Source: Hypericum androsaemum
Taxonomy: Eukaryota > Streptophyta > Magnoliopsida > Malpighiales > Hypericaceae
Length of the DNA: 64,000 bases
Reading direction: 5' to 3'
NCBI GenBank assembly: GCA_963995505.1
Contig: OZ023181.1
Span: 7,911,487-7,975,486, forward strand
Shown here: piece by piece, positions 1 through 10,602 of the stretch
Numbering within the stretch: position 1 is the first letter of the stretch
Layout: each line of letters opens with the position of its first letter
Program-made: the position numbers and the translations under genes
Notes under the pieces: model-generated
What the model saw: the letters and a program-made list of their open reading frames with translations, nothing else
Told to the model about the DNA's origin: nothing
Databases searched by the model: none

Positions 1-777
1 ATATCCCGATCCCAAATACCGAATACCGAATATCCCAAATACCGAAATTCAAAAAAACCCCATACCGATTCCGATCCCGAATTTAATTCGGTATCATACC
101 GAATACCGAATAAAATTCGGGATTGGGATCGAGATTTACCCGTAATAGCGAATTGTTTTTTAAAAGGTAAAATTTATTGCTCCAAAGACAAGTACAGGGG
201 TACAAACATGAACAATTCAGGTTGCACAAGTCAGGAACCCAAACACAGCACCTAGGAATGTCCAAATTAAAGTTCAACACAAACCCATATACTTGAAACC
301 CTAATTTGAAAAAATCCCCAAATCTCAAACCCTAATTTGCAATATCAAGGAGACTGACTCGAGACTTGGGATGGTGGTGAACGGTGTTGTTGGTGGTGGT
401 CGGCGGTCGAACGGTGTTGTTGCTGGTGGCCGGCGATCGGTCGGAGAAGAGGGATGATTTTGTTTTCTAAAAAAAAAAAGAAGTTGGAGAGCGGAAACAA
501 AGAAAATCACTTTCGAAGAGAGAGATGGAGTCGTGAAAAAATATCTGTGCCCTTTTATTTATATAGTTGGTAAATTTCAGTTTAGTACTTCGGTATTTTG
601 GTATTACCGAAATAATACCGGTATATCCCGAAATTCTACCGAATACCGAAATTCACCGAATTTTCCCAAAAACCACAACCGAATTAAATCCCGAATACCG
701 ATATCCCGATCCCGAACTCCCGAATATCGAAAAAATTCGGGATATCCCATATCCCAAATCCCATTTGCACACCCCTA
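1..777. mobile_element. Non-autonomous hAT-like element, right part
   Basis: Both flanks of this stretch (about 1-130 and 595-777) are dense in ACCGAA / CCGAATACC / TTCGGGATATCCC units in both orientations. This is the sub-terminal repeat structure common in plant hAT elements. The right terminus reads TTTGCACACCCCTA at 764-777, the complement of the common hAT end TAGGGGTGTGCAAA. The left terminus lies outside the window, so the 8-bp target duplication cannot be checked. The centre (about 130-530) is non-repetitive, with GGTGGT/CGGCGG runs near 370-440 and no recognisable transposase. The assignment rests on the terminal motif and repeats only. Confidence 0.7.
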
Positions 778-1017
778 GGTATGAGCCTCTGGGCAGGGAG
801 CGCTCAAGATGTTTGCGAACGTCAGAACTGAGTGATCCCTGCTCGCCCCCCGACAAGAGGCAGAGGGGCGAGCTACCGCAGGAGACGTCAGACCCAAGAC
901 CCTGCCGCTGAAGGCACAGCCATTTTGGCCCCGCCATGCATAAATTTTGCCATAGAGATGAAAAGACGCTGATGCTCCACCCGCGAGCCATTGAGCTAGA
1001 GAATAATCGAGTTGGAC
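778..1017. other. GC-richer unassigned spacer
   Basis: This stretch between the hAT terminus and the RRM fragment is more GC-rich than its surroundings. Open frames on both strands here resemble no known family. It may be intron or flank of the broken RRM gene. Confidence 0.3.
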
Positions 1018-1239
1018 TCACGCGGTGGGGCTAAAAAAAAATCCAAACCTAGAGTTCCTTTTAGACTTCTTCGAAGAAATATAGGAGTCAACAACCTCAA
1101 AATGATGATCGAAAAACTCCCACAAGAAACCCAGAGTCCAACAAGGGGGCAGATTGTCAACGAACAAAATGGATGATGCGGGAGCAGACACCGGGGCCAC
1201 CTCCATGAGAGATCCACCGTCACCACCCGACCTTCGCAC
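1018..1239 (-). pseudogene. RRM-domain gene fragment
   Basis: The minus-strand frame shows the two RNP signatures of an RNA recognition motif in order: ILFVDNLP (RNP2) followed about 35 residues later by RFGFFF (RNP1). Between them lies FLWEFFDHHFEVVDSYI, the helix 1 / strand 2 region, then a K-rich loop. The second half of the domain is missing because the frame ends in SPTA and a stop after an A-run on the plus strand. A GTGAGT on the minus strand sits at the break and could be an old 5' splice site. Spliceosomal and hnRNP-type RRMs bind single-stranded RNA, but this piece is too short to function or to assign to a subfamily. It may be a single exon of a broken gene. Confidence 0.55.
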
Positions 1240-1692
1240 CAGCGGAAGGAGGGAGGTGGTGACGGCAGAGAGGCGCTATGATTAAGAAGAAAGTAGATAA
1301 GAAGGATTGGGGAAAGAATCAAAGAGGAAGAAAGGAATTAAATTTTCAATTTAGGGAAATGGAACGGTGAAGAGGGGGAGGGAGAGAGAGAGAGAGAGAG
1401 AGAGAAAAGGGATACAAAATTACAAAAATTGAGAACATTGATTCTTTCTAATTAGACATTCTATTTAGGAAGTTATGTTCCAGTTTTTAAGACTTGTTTA
1501 TGAATATTAGTTTTTATCAACTTTTGGCTAAAAAGATTTCAACTTTTTAACCTTCTTGCAAGGCCTAATTTTGTTGTCTTTTTAGTTTCATTTTCGAGCC
1601 ACTTTTCACCTAGTTAGGAGTTATTTTTCTTTAGGAGTTTCTTATAACAATGAGTTACACTTTTAACCTGTTAGAAACTGTTGTTTTAGGAG

Positions 1693-1752
<60 letters not shown>

Positions 1753-2812
1753 CGCTTGGTTTTGTTGAACTGTTCGAACACGAGCTGAGATTCTATCGTG
1801 TTTTCTTCGATTTATCAAGCAGATGTACTTCACCGTTTATGACGTTTTCATCATATCGAAATTCTTATTTTAATTCAATCATTAGATTACGGTCAATATA
1901 TCAAGGTTCATGTTTGGTTGTAAATAACAAGCCAAGAACTTTCATTATAATTTAGAACAATCTGAAATTGCAATGCTTCGTGTCTAGGTCTCGTCTTATT
2001 GTTGACAAAATATGTATCATCTTCCTTTACGAGTAACTCATCGCGATCATCTAAAACCTAAAGATCAATGAATTTTTCGATGGAATCCAATGAAGTTATT
2101 AATTATACCACATTTTATACACGGATCCACCAAACAGTTGCAACCAATTGGCTTTTTATGATGTAGATCAGGATAGATGTATTTCAGGTCTCTATGATTA
2201 TGGTTGTCTAGGTGCGTTATATTCTTATGATAACTGAACATGAGGAATACCATAAAATGAACAAAAAAAGCCCATAATTGAGGCGAAATTTGGTTAATAA
2301 TGACTAGAATTTTCTCTACACATTGCATTACATTCATGTTGATGGCGGTAATTAATTAGCGCGTATTCCCTACCTCTTCATCATCGTCTATGTGACAGAT
2401 ATATTTTTTTGGAAAAAAAAGTTGCGAATGATATCTCTAGATATTATAATTGCATATCTATGTAATCTACGTTACATCATATGGCCGTGGAGAAAAATTG
2501 CCATACGGCGCTATGATTGTAGAGTTATTGCTACATGTAGATGTATTGTAGTATTTTAAAAAATGAACCAGAGAGTAAACCATTGGACTGTCAATCAGAT
2601 TGGATGATTTTTTTTAATAATTATATACTTAATTATGTTTAGCTTTATGACTGAATATCTTCTAGTTTTATTGCAAGTTTATTATTTACACCTATCAAAT
2701 TCTTAAATTAATAATTTTTAATTAAATAAAACGTAAAAATTAAAAAAATTGGTATAACTAGATCGGCAGATCTTATCAGGTGAACCGGCAAATTCAACAT
2801 TCATCCAAATTT
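1240..2812. other. AT-rich intergenic with microsatellites
   Basis: No supportable gene was found. The stretch holds a GA run (1381-1405) and a TA run (1694-1748). The 101-aa frame that runs across the TA repeat is a low-complexity artefact. Confidence 0.6.
1694..1748. repeat. (TA)n microsatellite
   Basis: About 27 uninterrupted TA dinucleotides. Its length is likely to vary between individuals. Confidence 0.95.
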
Positions 2813-3381
2813 TGATATAACAACTAACTCTTAAGCCAAGGGACCCAACGCAATCACCAACAAGAGGAAGCAAGCCACGAAATCAGAAGAAGAACAAATG
2901 AAAGAACACAAATGAGACAAGAATTTATTCACCTGGTTTGATCTTGAAGATCTACGTTTGGGGGTATACCAAGCCAGAAAAGTTTTTACTAATCCCACTC
3001 AGTGGAGCTCACTTGCTCTCTCTTTACATTGAATGAACTACCTACACTCTTGGAACAACAATAAATGAGATCTAGTTGGGTATTTATAGTGGTACCAACC
3101 CTAGGTGAGTAAATGCACAAGGAGGGGCAAACTTGTCTAAGAAAATGGACTTTTCCGGGCTGCTAGCTTGAGCCACGACCGTGGCCTGGGGGGGCCACGA
3201 CCGTGGCCCTCATCTTGATCTCGACTCACAAAGATCCGCCACGACCGTGGCCCTCAGTGGACCTATAACGAGTGCACTGACGTTACGCTTCTCGCACCCA
3301 ATCGAACACCACCACTCGACTCAGGCTCTATAACCAACACTAAACGTCCCATTGCCAGGTCGGAGTCCTGTTTTAAAACAA
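2813..3381 (-). repeat. Probable solo LTR (minus orientation)
   Basis: Read on the minus strand, this block has LTR-like layout: a palindromic upstream part, a TATAAATA box at about 3090, then a leader with pyrimidine- and GTG-rich text typical of plant R-U5 regions. Just beyond the putative end, TTATATCAAAATTTGG weakly resembles a decayed initiator-Met primer site. No partner LTR, coding domain or target duplication was found, so the boundaries are approximate. Confidence 0.35.
3172..3252. repeat. Three copies of palindrome GCCACGACCGTGGC
   Basis: The near-perfect palindrome GCCACGACCGTGGC occurs at 3172-3185, 3194-3207 and 3238-3251. The first two are separated by a short G-run. It lies in the U3-like part of the probable LTR, upstream of its TATA box on the minus strand, where an enhancer would sit. 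Confidence 0.85.
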
Positions 3382-5596
3382 TGGGTATTTCTTCTTCTTT
3401 ACCTTATTTTTGAATTGAGTTGTTAACTTTTCCTGTGGTGAATAACTCTTCACTGTCGCATCAAATTTAAAACGCTACAGTTGAGGATGTACAACTTTTT
3501 TGATTGGAACATGTACAATTTAATTTATTTTACACAGGCAACGTAGGCGATGAATTATCAAATCACAAGAAGTACAAAACAATTGCTTCACATCACACAT
3601 ACGACTGCTCTACCTTACCCAGATTTCACGGCAACGATTATGGAACTGAAATTGATGGGATAGAGTATAGAGGGTCCATGGTAGCAAGTGAATTCATAAA
3701 AACCAATCAATTTGTGATAACTTTGTTGTATCAGTAGTTCGAGTTATTAGGAATGCATCCGAAATTTTTTGACACCTTTCAAAAATTTTATCCGACTCTA
3801 TAATTTGAATTAGTCGATTTAGTTGATCCAGATAATAGATGGTATAAACAAAAAATAACATCGTAAAAATAGTATATCCACAAAAATGACTTGAGACACT
3901 TGATTGCTAAAATTTTATCGAGTTGAAACTCTATTGTGGCCCTGAAATTCACTGTCTCGCTCTTATGTTTTAATAAAATATTTATAGTCCAAATAATGCC
4001 AAAAAAATTACAGTAAACTTACTTGGCATCTTCTTTGACAATAAATATATAGCTTTACTCAAAAAATATATTTCTAGCCTTTTTTATTTATCAAAGTAAT
4101 AATATTACAATAATTTTTTAGGTGAAATATGAAGATCCTGTTAATTTCTTTTGAAATGTTATTTGCTTTTCCTTTTAGCAAGTTTTCGCTTAATTCATTT
4201 TAGTCTTCCCTTTTTTGGTGGGTAAAAAAAATACCGTGGTCATTCATATTTATAAATTTTAGTCAATATTTACTAATTTATTTTTTATGGTCATTTATCT
4301 ATATTAAGTCACATTTGTATGATTATTATGACTAATATTGAGATGTTTGAGATGGCGAGAGAAAAAAGAAAAAAGAAAAAAGTTTGAGATATTTTTTGAA
4401 AATTTACAATTTTAAAATTAGTTATAGTAATTATAAAAAGGATAAAAAAATTACCATGGACCAAAATTAATAAAAGAGAGTGACTTTAACTTTTTGGTGC
4501 TATAATTAACTTTCTCGCGATACTCCATTTTAATATGTCCCCTTGCCAGTAAGAAAACCACTTCCTCTGAAATGTGACTTTTGAAATATAACGAAACTGC
4601 TCTCGTCTACCAACTAATTTGGGTATTTTCTTTTATCAATTAGCCAAATTCATTTCGATTTCTTTTAATTTGGAAGTTGGAATTGGGAAGTACGTACATC
4701 TGGATTTCTTTTCATAAGAAAGATCTCAATGACACATGCAGAAATTTCCCACTTCACAATATTTACCACGACTTTTTTTATGCTAACCTCATATCCAAAT
4801 ATTCACTTAACTGATAAATATAGATTCGAACTGAATAAAATTTTAAAATATAAAAAATTAATAATTATTTAATATTGATACATTTTTAATTGTTCAAACT
4901 CCGAAACTCATAGTTTTTTTTGGGGGGTACAACTCTCTTAGTTTGGCTGTTGGTAATACTTACCCAAGGTTGAGCTAGCTGTTTCCACTGAATGATTTGA
5001 AGATCCATTAATGCTAGCTTTGAATTTCATGACTTCTTAATTTTCTTGGCACAGCATTATGACTGGTATAGCAAAGGAAAATTAGGCGATCCAAAATTAG
5101 GTAATTGAACAAGTCAATAAACCAAATCAAAATAAACTCAAGAGATCAGATCAACAAAACCCAGAAAATTACTATAAACTTAATCTTATACGTCAGGAGG
5201 TGGTGACAAATTAATCTTGTCTAGCCTTTCTGACCCCTCCAAGAAAGTTTTCAATGGTTAAAGACAATAATCTTGTCTAGCCTTTCTGACAAATTAAAAA
5301 TTTTTTTTTCAAAAAAAAGGAGAGGAAAACTTGGACATACATATACATCACATCCATTACAAGGTCTTTAGCTAACTGCCGTCCTCAACAAACTCCATAA
5401 AAATAAAAAAGATGTATGTTACTCCAACAACTCCATGTACAGTGCCCACCAACTCCACATTGCTATATGAAAAAGTAAAATTAAAAAAAACCCAAATAAA
5501 TGAAAAATATCTAGCCAAAAGATATATTAGTCACCTCAATATTAATTTCCTCTCCCTGAAAATAGAAGAGAAAAAGATGAGCTCCCTATCTCGACT
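3382..5596. other. AT-rich intergenic, no supportable gene
   Basis: No protein family, RNA gene or element end was recognised. A 77-aa frame at 3504-3737 has no recognisable motif and is not called. About 120 bp from 3737 resembles a stretch at 19800-19935 (GAGTTCGAGTTATTA, then GAATTAGTCGA), so it holds a dispersed repeat. Confidence 0.5.
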
Positions 5597-5599
5597 TCA

Positions 5600-5854
5600 T
5601 CAAGGCGATGATAATGACGACGACGATGATGATGATCTCCAACTTTGCAAGCCGATATCGTTGTGTCTCCTCGAAGGCCCGGATGTCGGAATAGGGAAAT
5701 GTCTTGGCATGAAGTTGGTGTAGTGGCCTTTGTGAGGGTATCTGGGGTTGATGTAGAACACATTAGTGGTTCTTGAGCTTTGACAATGTCCAAGCAGAAG
5801 CAAGAAGACCCATAGGAGTAGAGTTGGAGATGATCTTCTACATTGACACATCAT
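5600..5854 (-). CDS. IDL: IDA-LIKE (IDL) secreted peptide precursor
   Basis: This encodes an 84-residue precursor of the INFLORESCENCE DEFICIENT IN ABSCISSION family. In this family a short C-terminal proline-rich peptide is released outside the cell and sensed by HAESA-type receptor kinases, controlling cell separation and stress responses. The start is the first ATG of the frame (MMCQCRR); a second ATG follows directly. Residues 1-26 form a signal peptide with core LLLWVFLLLLGHC. A variable linker follows, then the conserved motif FPIPTSGPSRRHNDIGL at about residues 52-68, with the PIP..GPS.RHN core complete. Family members usually end soon after this motif; here a serine run (SSSSSSSLSSP) follows, encoded by a GAT/GAC triplet repeat on the plus strand. 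The wording of the motif is closest to the IDL6/IDL7 subgroup, which is an inference. There is no intron, as usual for the family. Confidence 0.85.
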   Translation of the reverse strand: MMCQCRRSSPTLLLWVFLLLLGHCQSSRTTNVFYINPRYPHKGHYTNFMPRHFPIPTSGPSRRHNDIGLQSWRSSSSSSSLSSP

Positions 5855-6049
5855 TTTCTTGTAGTACACTTCAAAGGGGAAAAAAGGGTGTTATAAGCTT
5901 GGGGGAAAAAATAAGGAGATGGGTTGAGGGTACCTTGAGGAGGAAAAGGTGGTGAGACCAGGAAACATGGGCAATTGTCAAATGTACTAGTTTAAAACCT
6001 CTGGGTTTTGTACTACCTTTTCCTTTTGTTTTCAAGATAAAGAAAGAGG

Positions 6050-6052
<3 letters not shown>

Positions 6053-6082
<30 letters not shown>
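6053..6082 (-). promoter_or_regulatory. GA/CT repeat upstream of the IDL gene
   Basis: A run of about 15 GA units (CT on the coding strand) lies about 200 bp upstream of the IDL start codon. Such GAGA runs are common in plant promoters and 5' leaders and are bound by BBR/BPC proteins. A regulatory role here is inferred from position only. No clear TATA box was identified. Confidence 0.45.
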
Positions 6083-6085
<3 letters not shown>

Positions 6086-9000
6086 TTTAAGAGAAAAAGA
6101 CTTTGGAGATTCTATAAGTGGTGGTGATTTGGAAGCAGAAAGTTGAAAAGGATATAAAGCTTTGGACGAAGGCTCTTGGATGGGTCTCAAACTTAAGTGG
6201 CTAGAAGAAAGAAAAGACACTTTAGAAGAGATGAAAGAAGCAGAAAGGGAGAGGTTTCCTCTTTCCCAAATGCCAACAAAGACAATAGAAGAGGAAAGGA
6301 AAATAGATTTGAGAGTAAAAATGAGGAGAAAATTAATAAAACTAAGAAGGGGAGAGAGGGAGCTAGCTGAGATTTTAACCGAATATCTAGTATTTAAAGT
6401 CTAACTTTGGTCTATCGACCGTATTTTTTTCAATAATTCTGTTTACATATATAAAATTTTATACCAAAATTTTTTTAAGTGAATACAAATCTAAACTAGA
6501 GTTTGTGTCACTTTTTTCTCATTGGTTAGGTGAGGATGTGGTCCCACTTGTTATTATTGTTTGACATTACAATTTGCGACTGTTGTTATAGACCCTGGAT
6601 ATAAGAAGACATGTTCCCTTTGCCAACCCTCCATTGTAGGGCTTTGAAAATAGCTCCTATCTAGTTAATTTACAATAATTCCGGCAGAATATATTTTTTT
6701 GGTCAAGAATCCGGCAGAATATATGGCTTTAAAGTAAGTTGTCAATTTTAGACCATGTTTCGTGGATCGAAAGGGTCAAGACAGTCTGTTTGCTCTGAAC
6801 AGCAACTATGGAATAGTGCAGTGAGCCTTTTTTCGCTTACTGTACGTGCTTCTGCCAATGCTACTTGTCCCAAATCTATCCCTATCTTTGCTACAATTCA
6901 GCTTTATGATGCCAAGCTAACGTCCTCAATTTTTATTAGTAAATTAGAAATTGAAAATTCGAATATCAATCTCCGTTAATTCATTGTCTTGATAATTTCG
7001 TCAAGATTATTTATTTTTCTTTTTTAGAGTAAAAGTTCTGTAATATAATTTGTTTTCATTTCGAACACAATTTTATTTTCTCTAAACTATGTGAAAGGTG
7101 CAATTTTTTATATTGATTTTTTTGTTTTAGGTAAAAGTCCACTTTAGTATCTTGTGACAACACGTTTTGACACTTGTCTATTCTGTGTTTTCAAAATGTT
7201 AGACCAAGTGAGAGAACCTTTTCTAATTGACACTTCACTTATTTAATAATATTTTTAAATAGTAAAGTGTTAATTAAAAATTTTTTTGTCACTCTTTCGA
7301 ATATTTTGAAACTACAGTGTAGGGCAAAAACAAATAAACTTTTGACTTTTGTTTTAAGATTACTATATTTTCTTGAACTGTTAGTCCGTTCACAAATTTG
7401 TTAACATTTTAAGGTTTTTATTGAATTTTCAGAGAAAGCACCGGGCAAATAGATACGACTATACTTTAATCTATAATAGTTATTGTTATTATTATGTATG
7501 TACGAAAATGTTAATCCAAATTTTAGGTTTTTTCGAAAGGTAAATATTACACCTAGTTACAATATCAATGATTGAACTCTTGACCTTCTTGAAGTTAAGC
7601 AACGCCTATGCCGCTAGACAGGAGCGGAGCCAGAAAATTTGGGGAGTGGGGGCAATATAATTTTTTTCAAAAAGTTCAACATATGTCATTATAATATATA
7701 TATTTTTTAGTTGATTATTTTATTATTTATGGTAGCATAGTTAGACTAATTAAGATCTTATAATATATATTAAAAGATTAAGGAATGCCTAAATTTTTTT
7801 AAAATTTAGTTTCAATTTTTACGTTGATTAATTTTTTAGTGGGGTCAATTTCTAATTTTAGCGGAGACATACATATGAGTGTGATTGTGTCGTGATCCTT
7901 ATTTTTCAAAAGGATAAGGGTATGCATATGAGTCTATAAAGTCCTATCCGAATCCTACCCGAATTTTTACGATTATATAAATGTATATATTACAAAAACA
8001 AAAATTCTGAAAACGTATAGCCTCTTCTGAAAGACCCTCCAAAAAGATCATAAATTTTTTTGTCTCAATCAATCGTGTGGCTTGTGTTTCAATTTTTCTA
8101 TGTATCAATCTTTTCATTTTTATGCCATTATATTTTTTTAATAATTAAAATAAGTTAAGATCTTTCTTTTGATGAGAAAATATATTATAAGATAAAGAGA
8201 ACCTAAATGTGGTGACATTTTTTTATGTACGAGGTCTATTACCAATGTGAAACTTTTAACTAGTTCATATATAGCCAAAAAAATCATCATCTAATCTTCT
8301 TTTTATTTTCTTAAACGTACGGACAATTACGTATTTTTATGTATGAGATCTATTACTTGTTTTCTATTGTCTAGAAAAATTTATCTATTCACTTATTAGT
8401 CAAAATCAATCGCATTTCAATTATTCGTAGATACAAAAGATATTCGATTAACTTACCAAAAGAAAGATATCCGATTATATATAACATAGATTATGAAGTT
8501 TAATTTTTTGTAAAAAAATTTAAAATATTATGGACCCCAGGTCGGATCTGATCTGCCCGGTATTTTAGGACGTATATCTTGCCTGAATCTTCTTTTTGAA
8601 GAAGATAAGGATAAGAATATGAGTCCATTCTAAAAAAAAGATAAGAATTTGAGTTCTATAGATACTACCAGTATATTACACACTATAGTCTTGTGCGAAT
8701 ATGTTCCCTTTGATTTAGCCAGTAAACTAAACCGCGTAAAAGAAAAAAAAACTTAAGAATTGGAGATTCAGAGAAAACCGATTAATACCTGATTATGAAA
8801 GAAATGATTTAATTTGGTCTAGTTATTTGGTTCAGCTTAAGTTTTGCTCTCACACCCTAAAAGTCAAAAGTATTATTAGAACATTGGAACAAATACTAAT
8901 ATCCCAAAATATTAAAATTTTATGAAATGCAATTATAATCCAATTGATAACTTCAAAATTCATCTAATCCTCGCAGACATTGTTCTAATTTGTTTCCAAT

Positions 9001-9666
9001 TGAGGGAAAAATTGAACCGCAAGCAAATTACAGTGTCACCTCTACTTGGGAGGAACAAACACTTTCGAGTTCGACGGCTCACGGCGGCTTCTTGGAGGCA
9101 TAGAGAAGGGCCACTCTATACCACAAAATACAATGCTCCTTCCTCCACAGCTGCGTCGGACCTATTGGCATTGAGGGCCACTCTATTTTTCTTAATCTCT
9201 GTTATCGAACGTAGTTAATAGGAGGATTAATTATCATCATTATTTTATAATTTAATGGGGTCTTTCAATCAACTTATAATTAGGGTTCGGAGGTGCTTTG
9301 ATTTTGGCTTGTTGGCGTAAGTATCCTCGCATATGCTTTTGATTGCGACCTGTGCAATTGGATGCATATTGAGGTGATTCTGTATCCATGGAGTTACACA
9401 ATAAAATTCTACCGATTAAAAAAAAATCAAAACATACACACAGTTTTCTACTCTCCCCCCTTCTTTTAGCATACGATATACATTTTCAAGTCTAGGTTCT
9501 TTAACCATCAAAAGTTCGCAAAATGTTCAAATTGTTGCTTACGATCAAGGAAATTAAGGCGAGTTTAAGGCACACGTCTACAATTTATTCAAGCTGTTAT
9601 TATAAATATTGTCTTCGTTTTTCATATTATAAATTTATGTTACTTATTTGAAAATCACATAGATAG
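6083..9666. other. Long AT-rich intergenic
   Basis: No gene was supported. The frames at 6162-6404, 6755-6979 and 8922-9218 show no family motif. Around 7540-7680 the text (cctatgccgctagac, then ggagcggagccagaa) resembles the conserved segment of plant dispersed repeats; a related block appears near 31870-31980. Many A/T runs are present and no RNA gene was seen. Confidence 0.5.
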
Positions 9667-9671
9667 TTTAA

Positions 9672-9847
9672 TATTGAGGCCATTCCTAATCTGGCGTATG
9701 TGTACATGTAATGCCCTATTATGTATTAAGGGTAGTATGGGTAGTCCATGTAATTATGTATCAATTAGGGTTAGGGCAAAATCTCTATATATATGCTATT
9801 TTGATGCATCAACGAGAGTTTCTCGTTTCTCTCCATATAATCTTTCA
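9672..9847 (+). repeat. Copia-1 5' LTR (primer site follows)
   Basis: This 176-bp LTR is the same length as its partner at 14000-14175. CTATATATATGC near 9790 is a TATA candidate. The initiator-Met primer site TGGTATAAGAGCC follows at 9848-9860. Confidence 0.92.
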
Positions 9848-9921
9848 TGGTATAAGAGCCAGACATGACTAGCAGAGAGAAGATCGGAAGCACCGAGGGA
9901 TTCATGGCTTGACGACCACCG

Positions 9922-10602
9922 ATGATGGACCCTAGCTTGCCTTACTATATGTCATCGACCGACAATACTGGCATTATTATCATATCTATGGTGCTGCGTG
10001 GGGACAAATACGATGAGTGGATGAAGGCGGTACACAATGCCTTGAAAGCCAAGAAGAAACTTGGCTTTATCGATGGTCGCGTGAAGCAACCAAGCGCAAC
10101 AGATTCGGACTATGATGATTGGAGCATTGTCGATGCCATGTTGGTGGGTTGGATTTTCAATACTATTGATCCTTCCTTGTGCTCTAGTGTCTCCTACATA
10201 AAGAGCATGAAAGAACTTTGGGAGGATTTGAAGGAGAGGTTCTCTGTGGGCAATGACACGAGGGTTTATCAATTGAAGAGCGAGATTGTAATCTGCAAGC
10301 AATCTGGCACGAGCCTTAGTGCCTACTACAACTGACTGAAAGGCATGTGGGAAGACGTCCACGCATACACGAAGCAGCCATCGTGTACTTGCAGTTGCAA
10401 GTGTGGCGCGGACAAAGAACTGATTGCGGTACGAGAGAAAGAAAAGGTGTATCAATTCTTCATAGGATTAGACGATGCAACATATCGCACCATTAGATTG
10501 AACATCCTGAGTACTATGCCTCTATCGAATCTGAATCAGATACATGCCAGGCTGATGAACGAAGAAATACATCGTGTCGTGGCAATAACAAAAGATGACT
10601 AG
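9922..10602 (+). pseudogene. Copia-1 gag with in-frame stop
   Basis: This encodes the capsid protein of copia-1. The frame shows the copia-type N-terminal motif (SLPYYMSSTDNTG), then LRGDKYDEWMKAVHNALKAKKKLGFIDG, the UBN2-type gag core, and a C-rich CTCSCKCG segment before IGLDDATY. A single TGA at 10333-10335 cuts the frame into two parts that continue in phase. The zinc knuckle expected at about 10660-10720 has lost its cysteines: only the ECFQLIGF part is recognisable, in another frame. It is non-functional as it stands. Confidence 0.85.

Noticed and set aside
1650..1955. 101-residue frame with (IY)n
   Set aside because: Translation of a TA microsatellite.
3504..3737. 77-residue frame as a gene
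   Set aside because: No recognisable motif, composition like its flanks, no signal peptide.
5855..5869. Five extra residues upstream of the IDL start
   Set aside because: They require a GTG start; the first ATG is at 5854.
9952..10455. 167-residue minus-strand frame
   Set aside because: Antisense of copia-1 gag.
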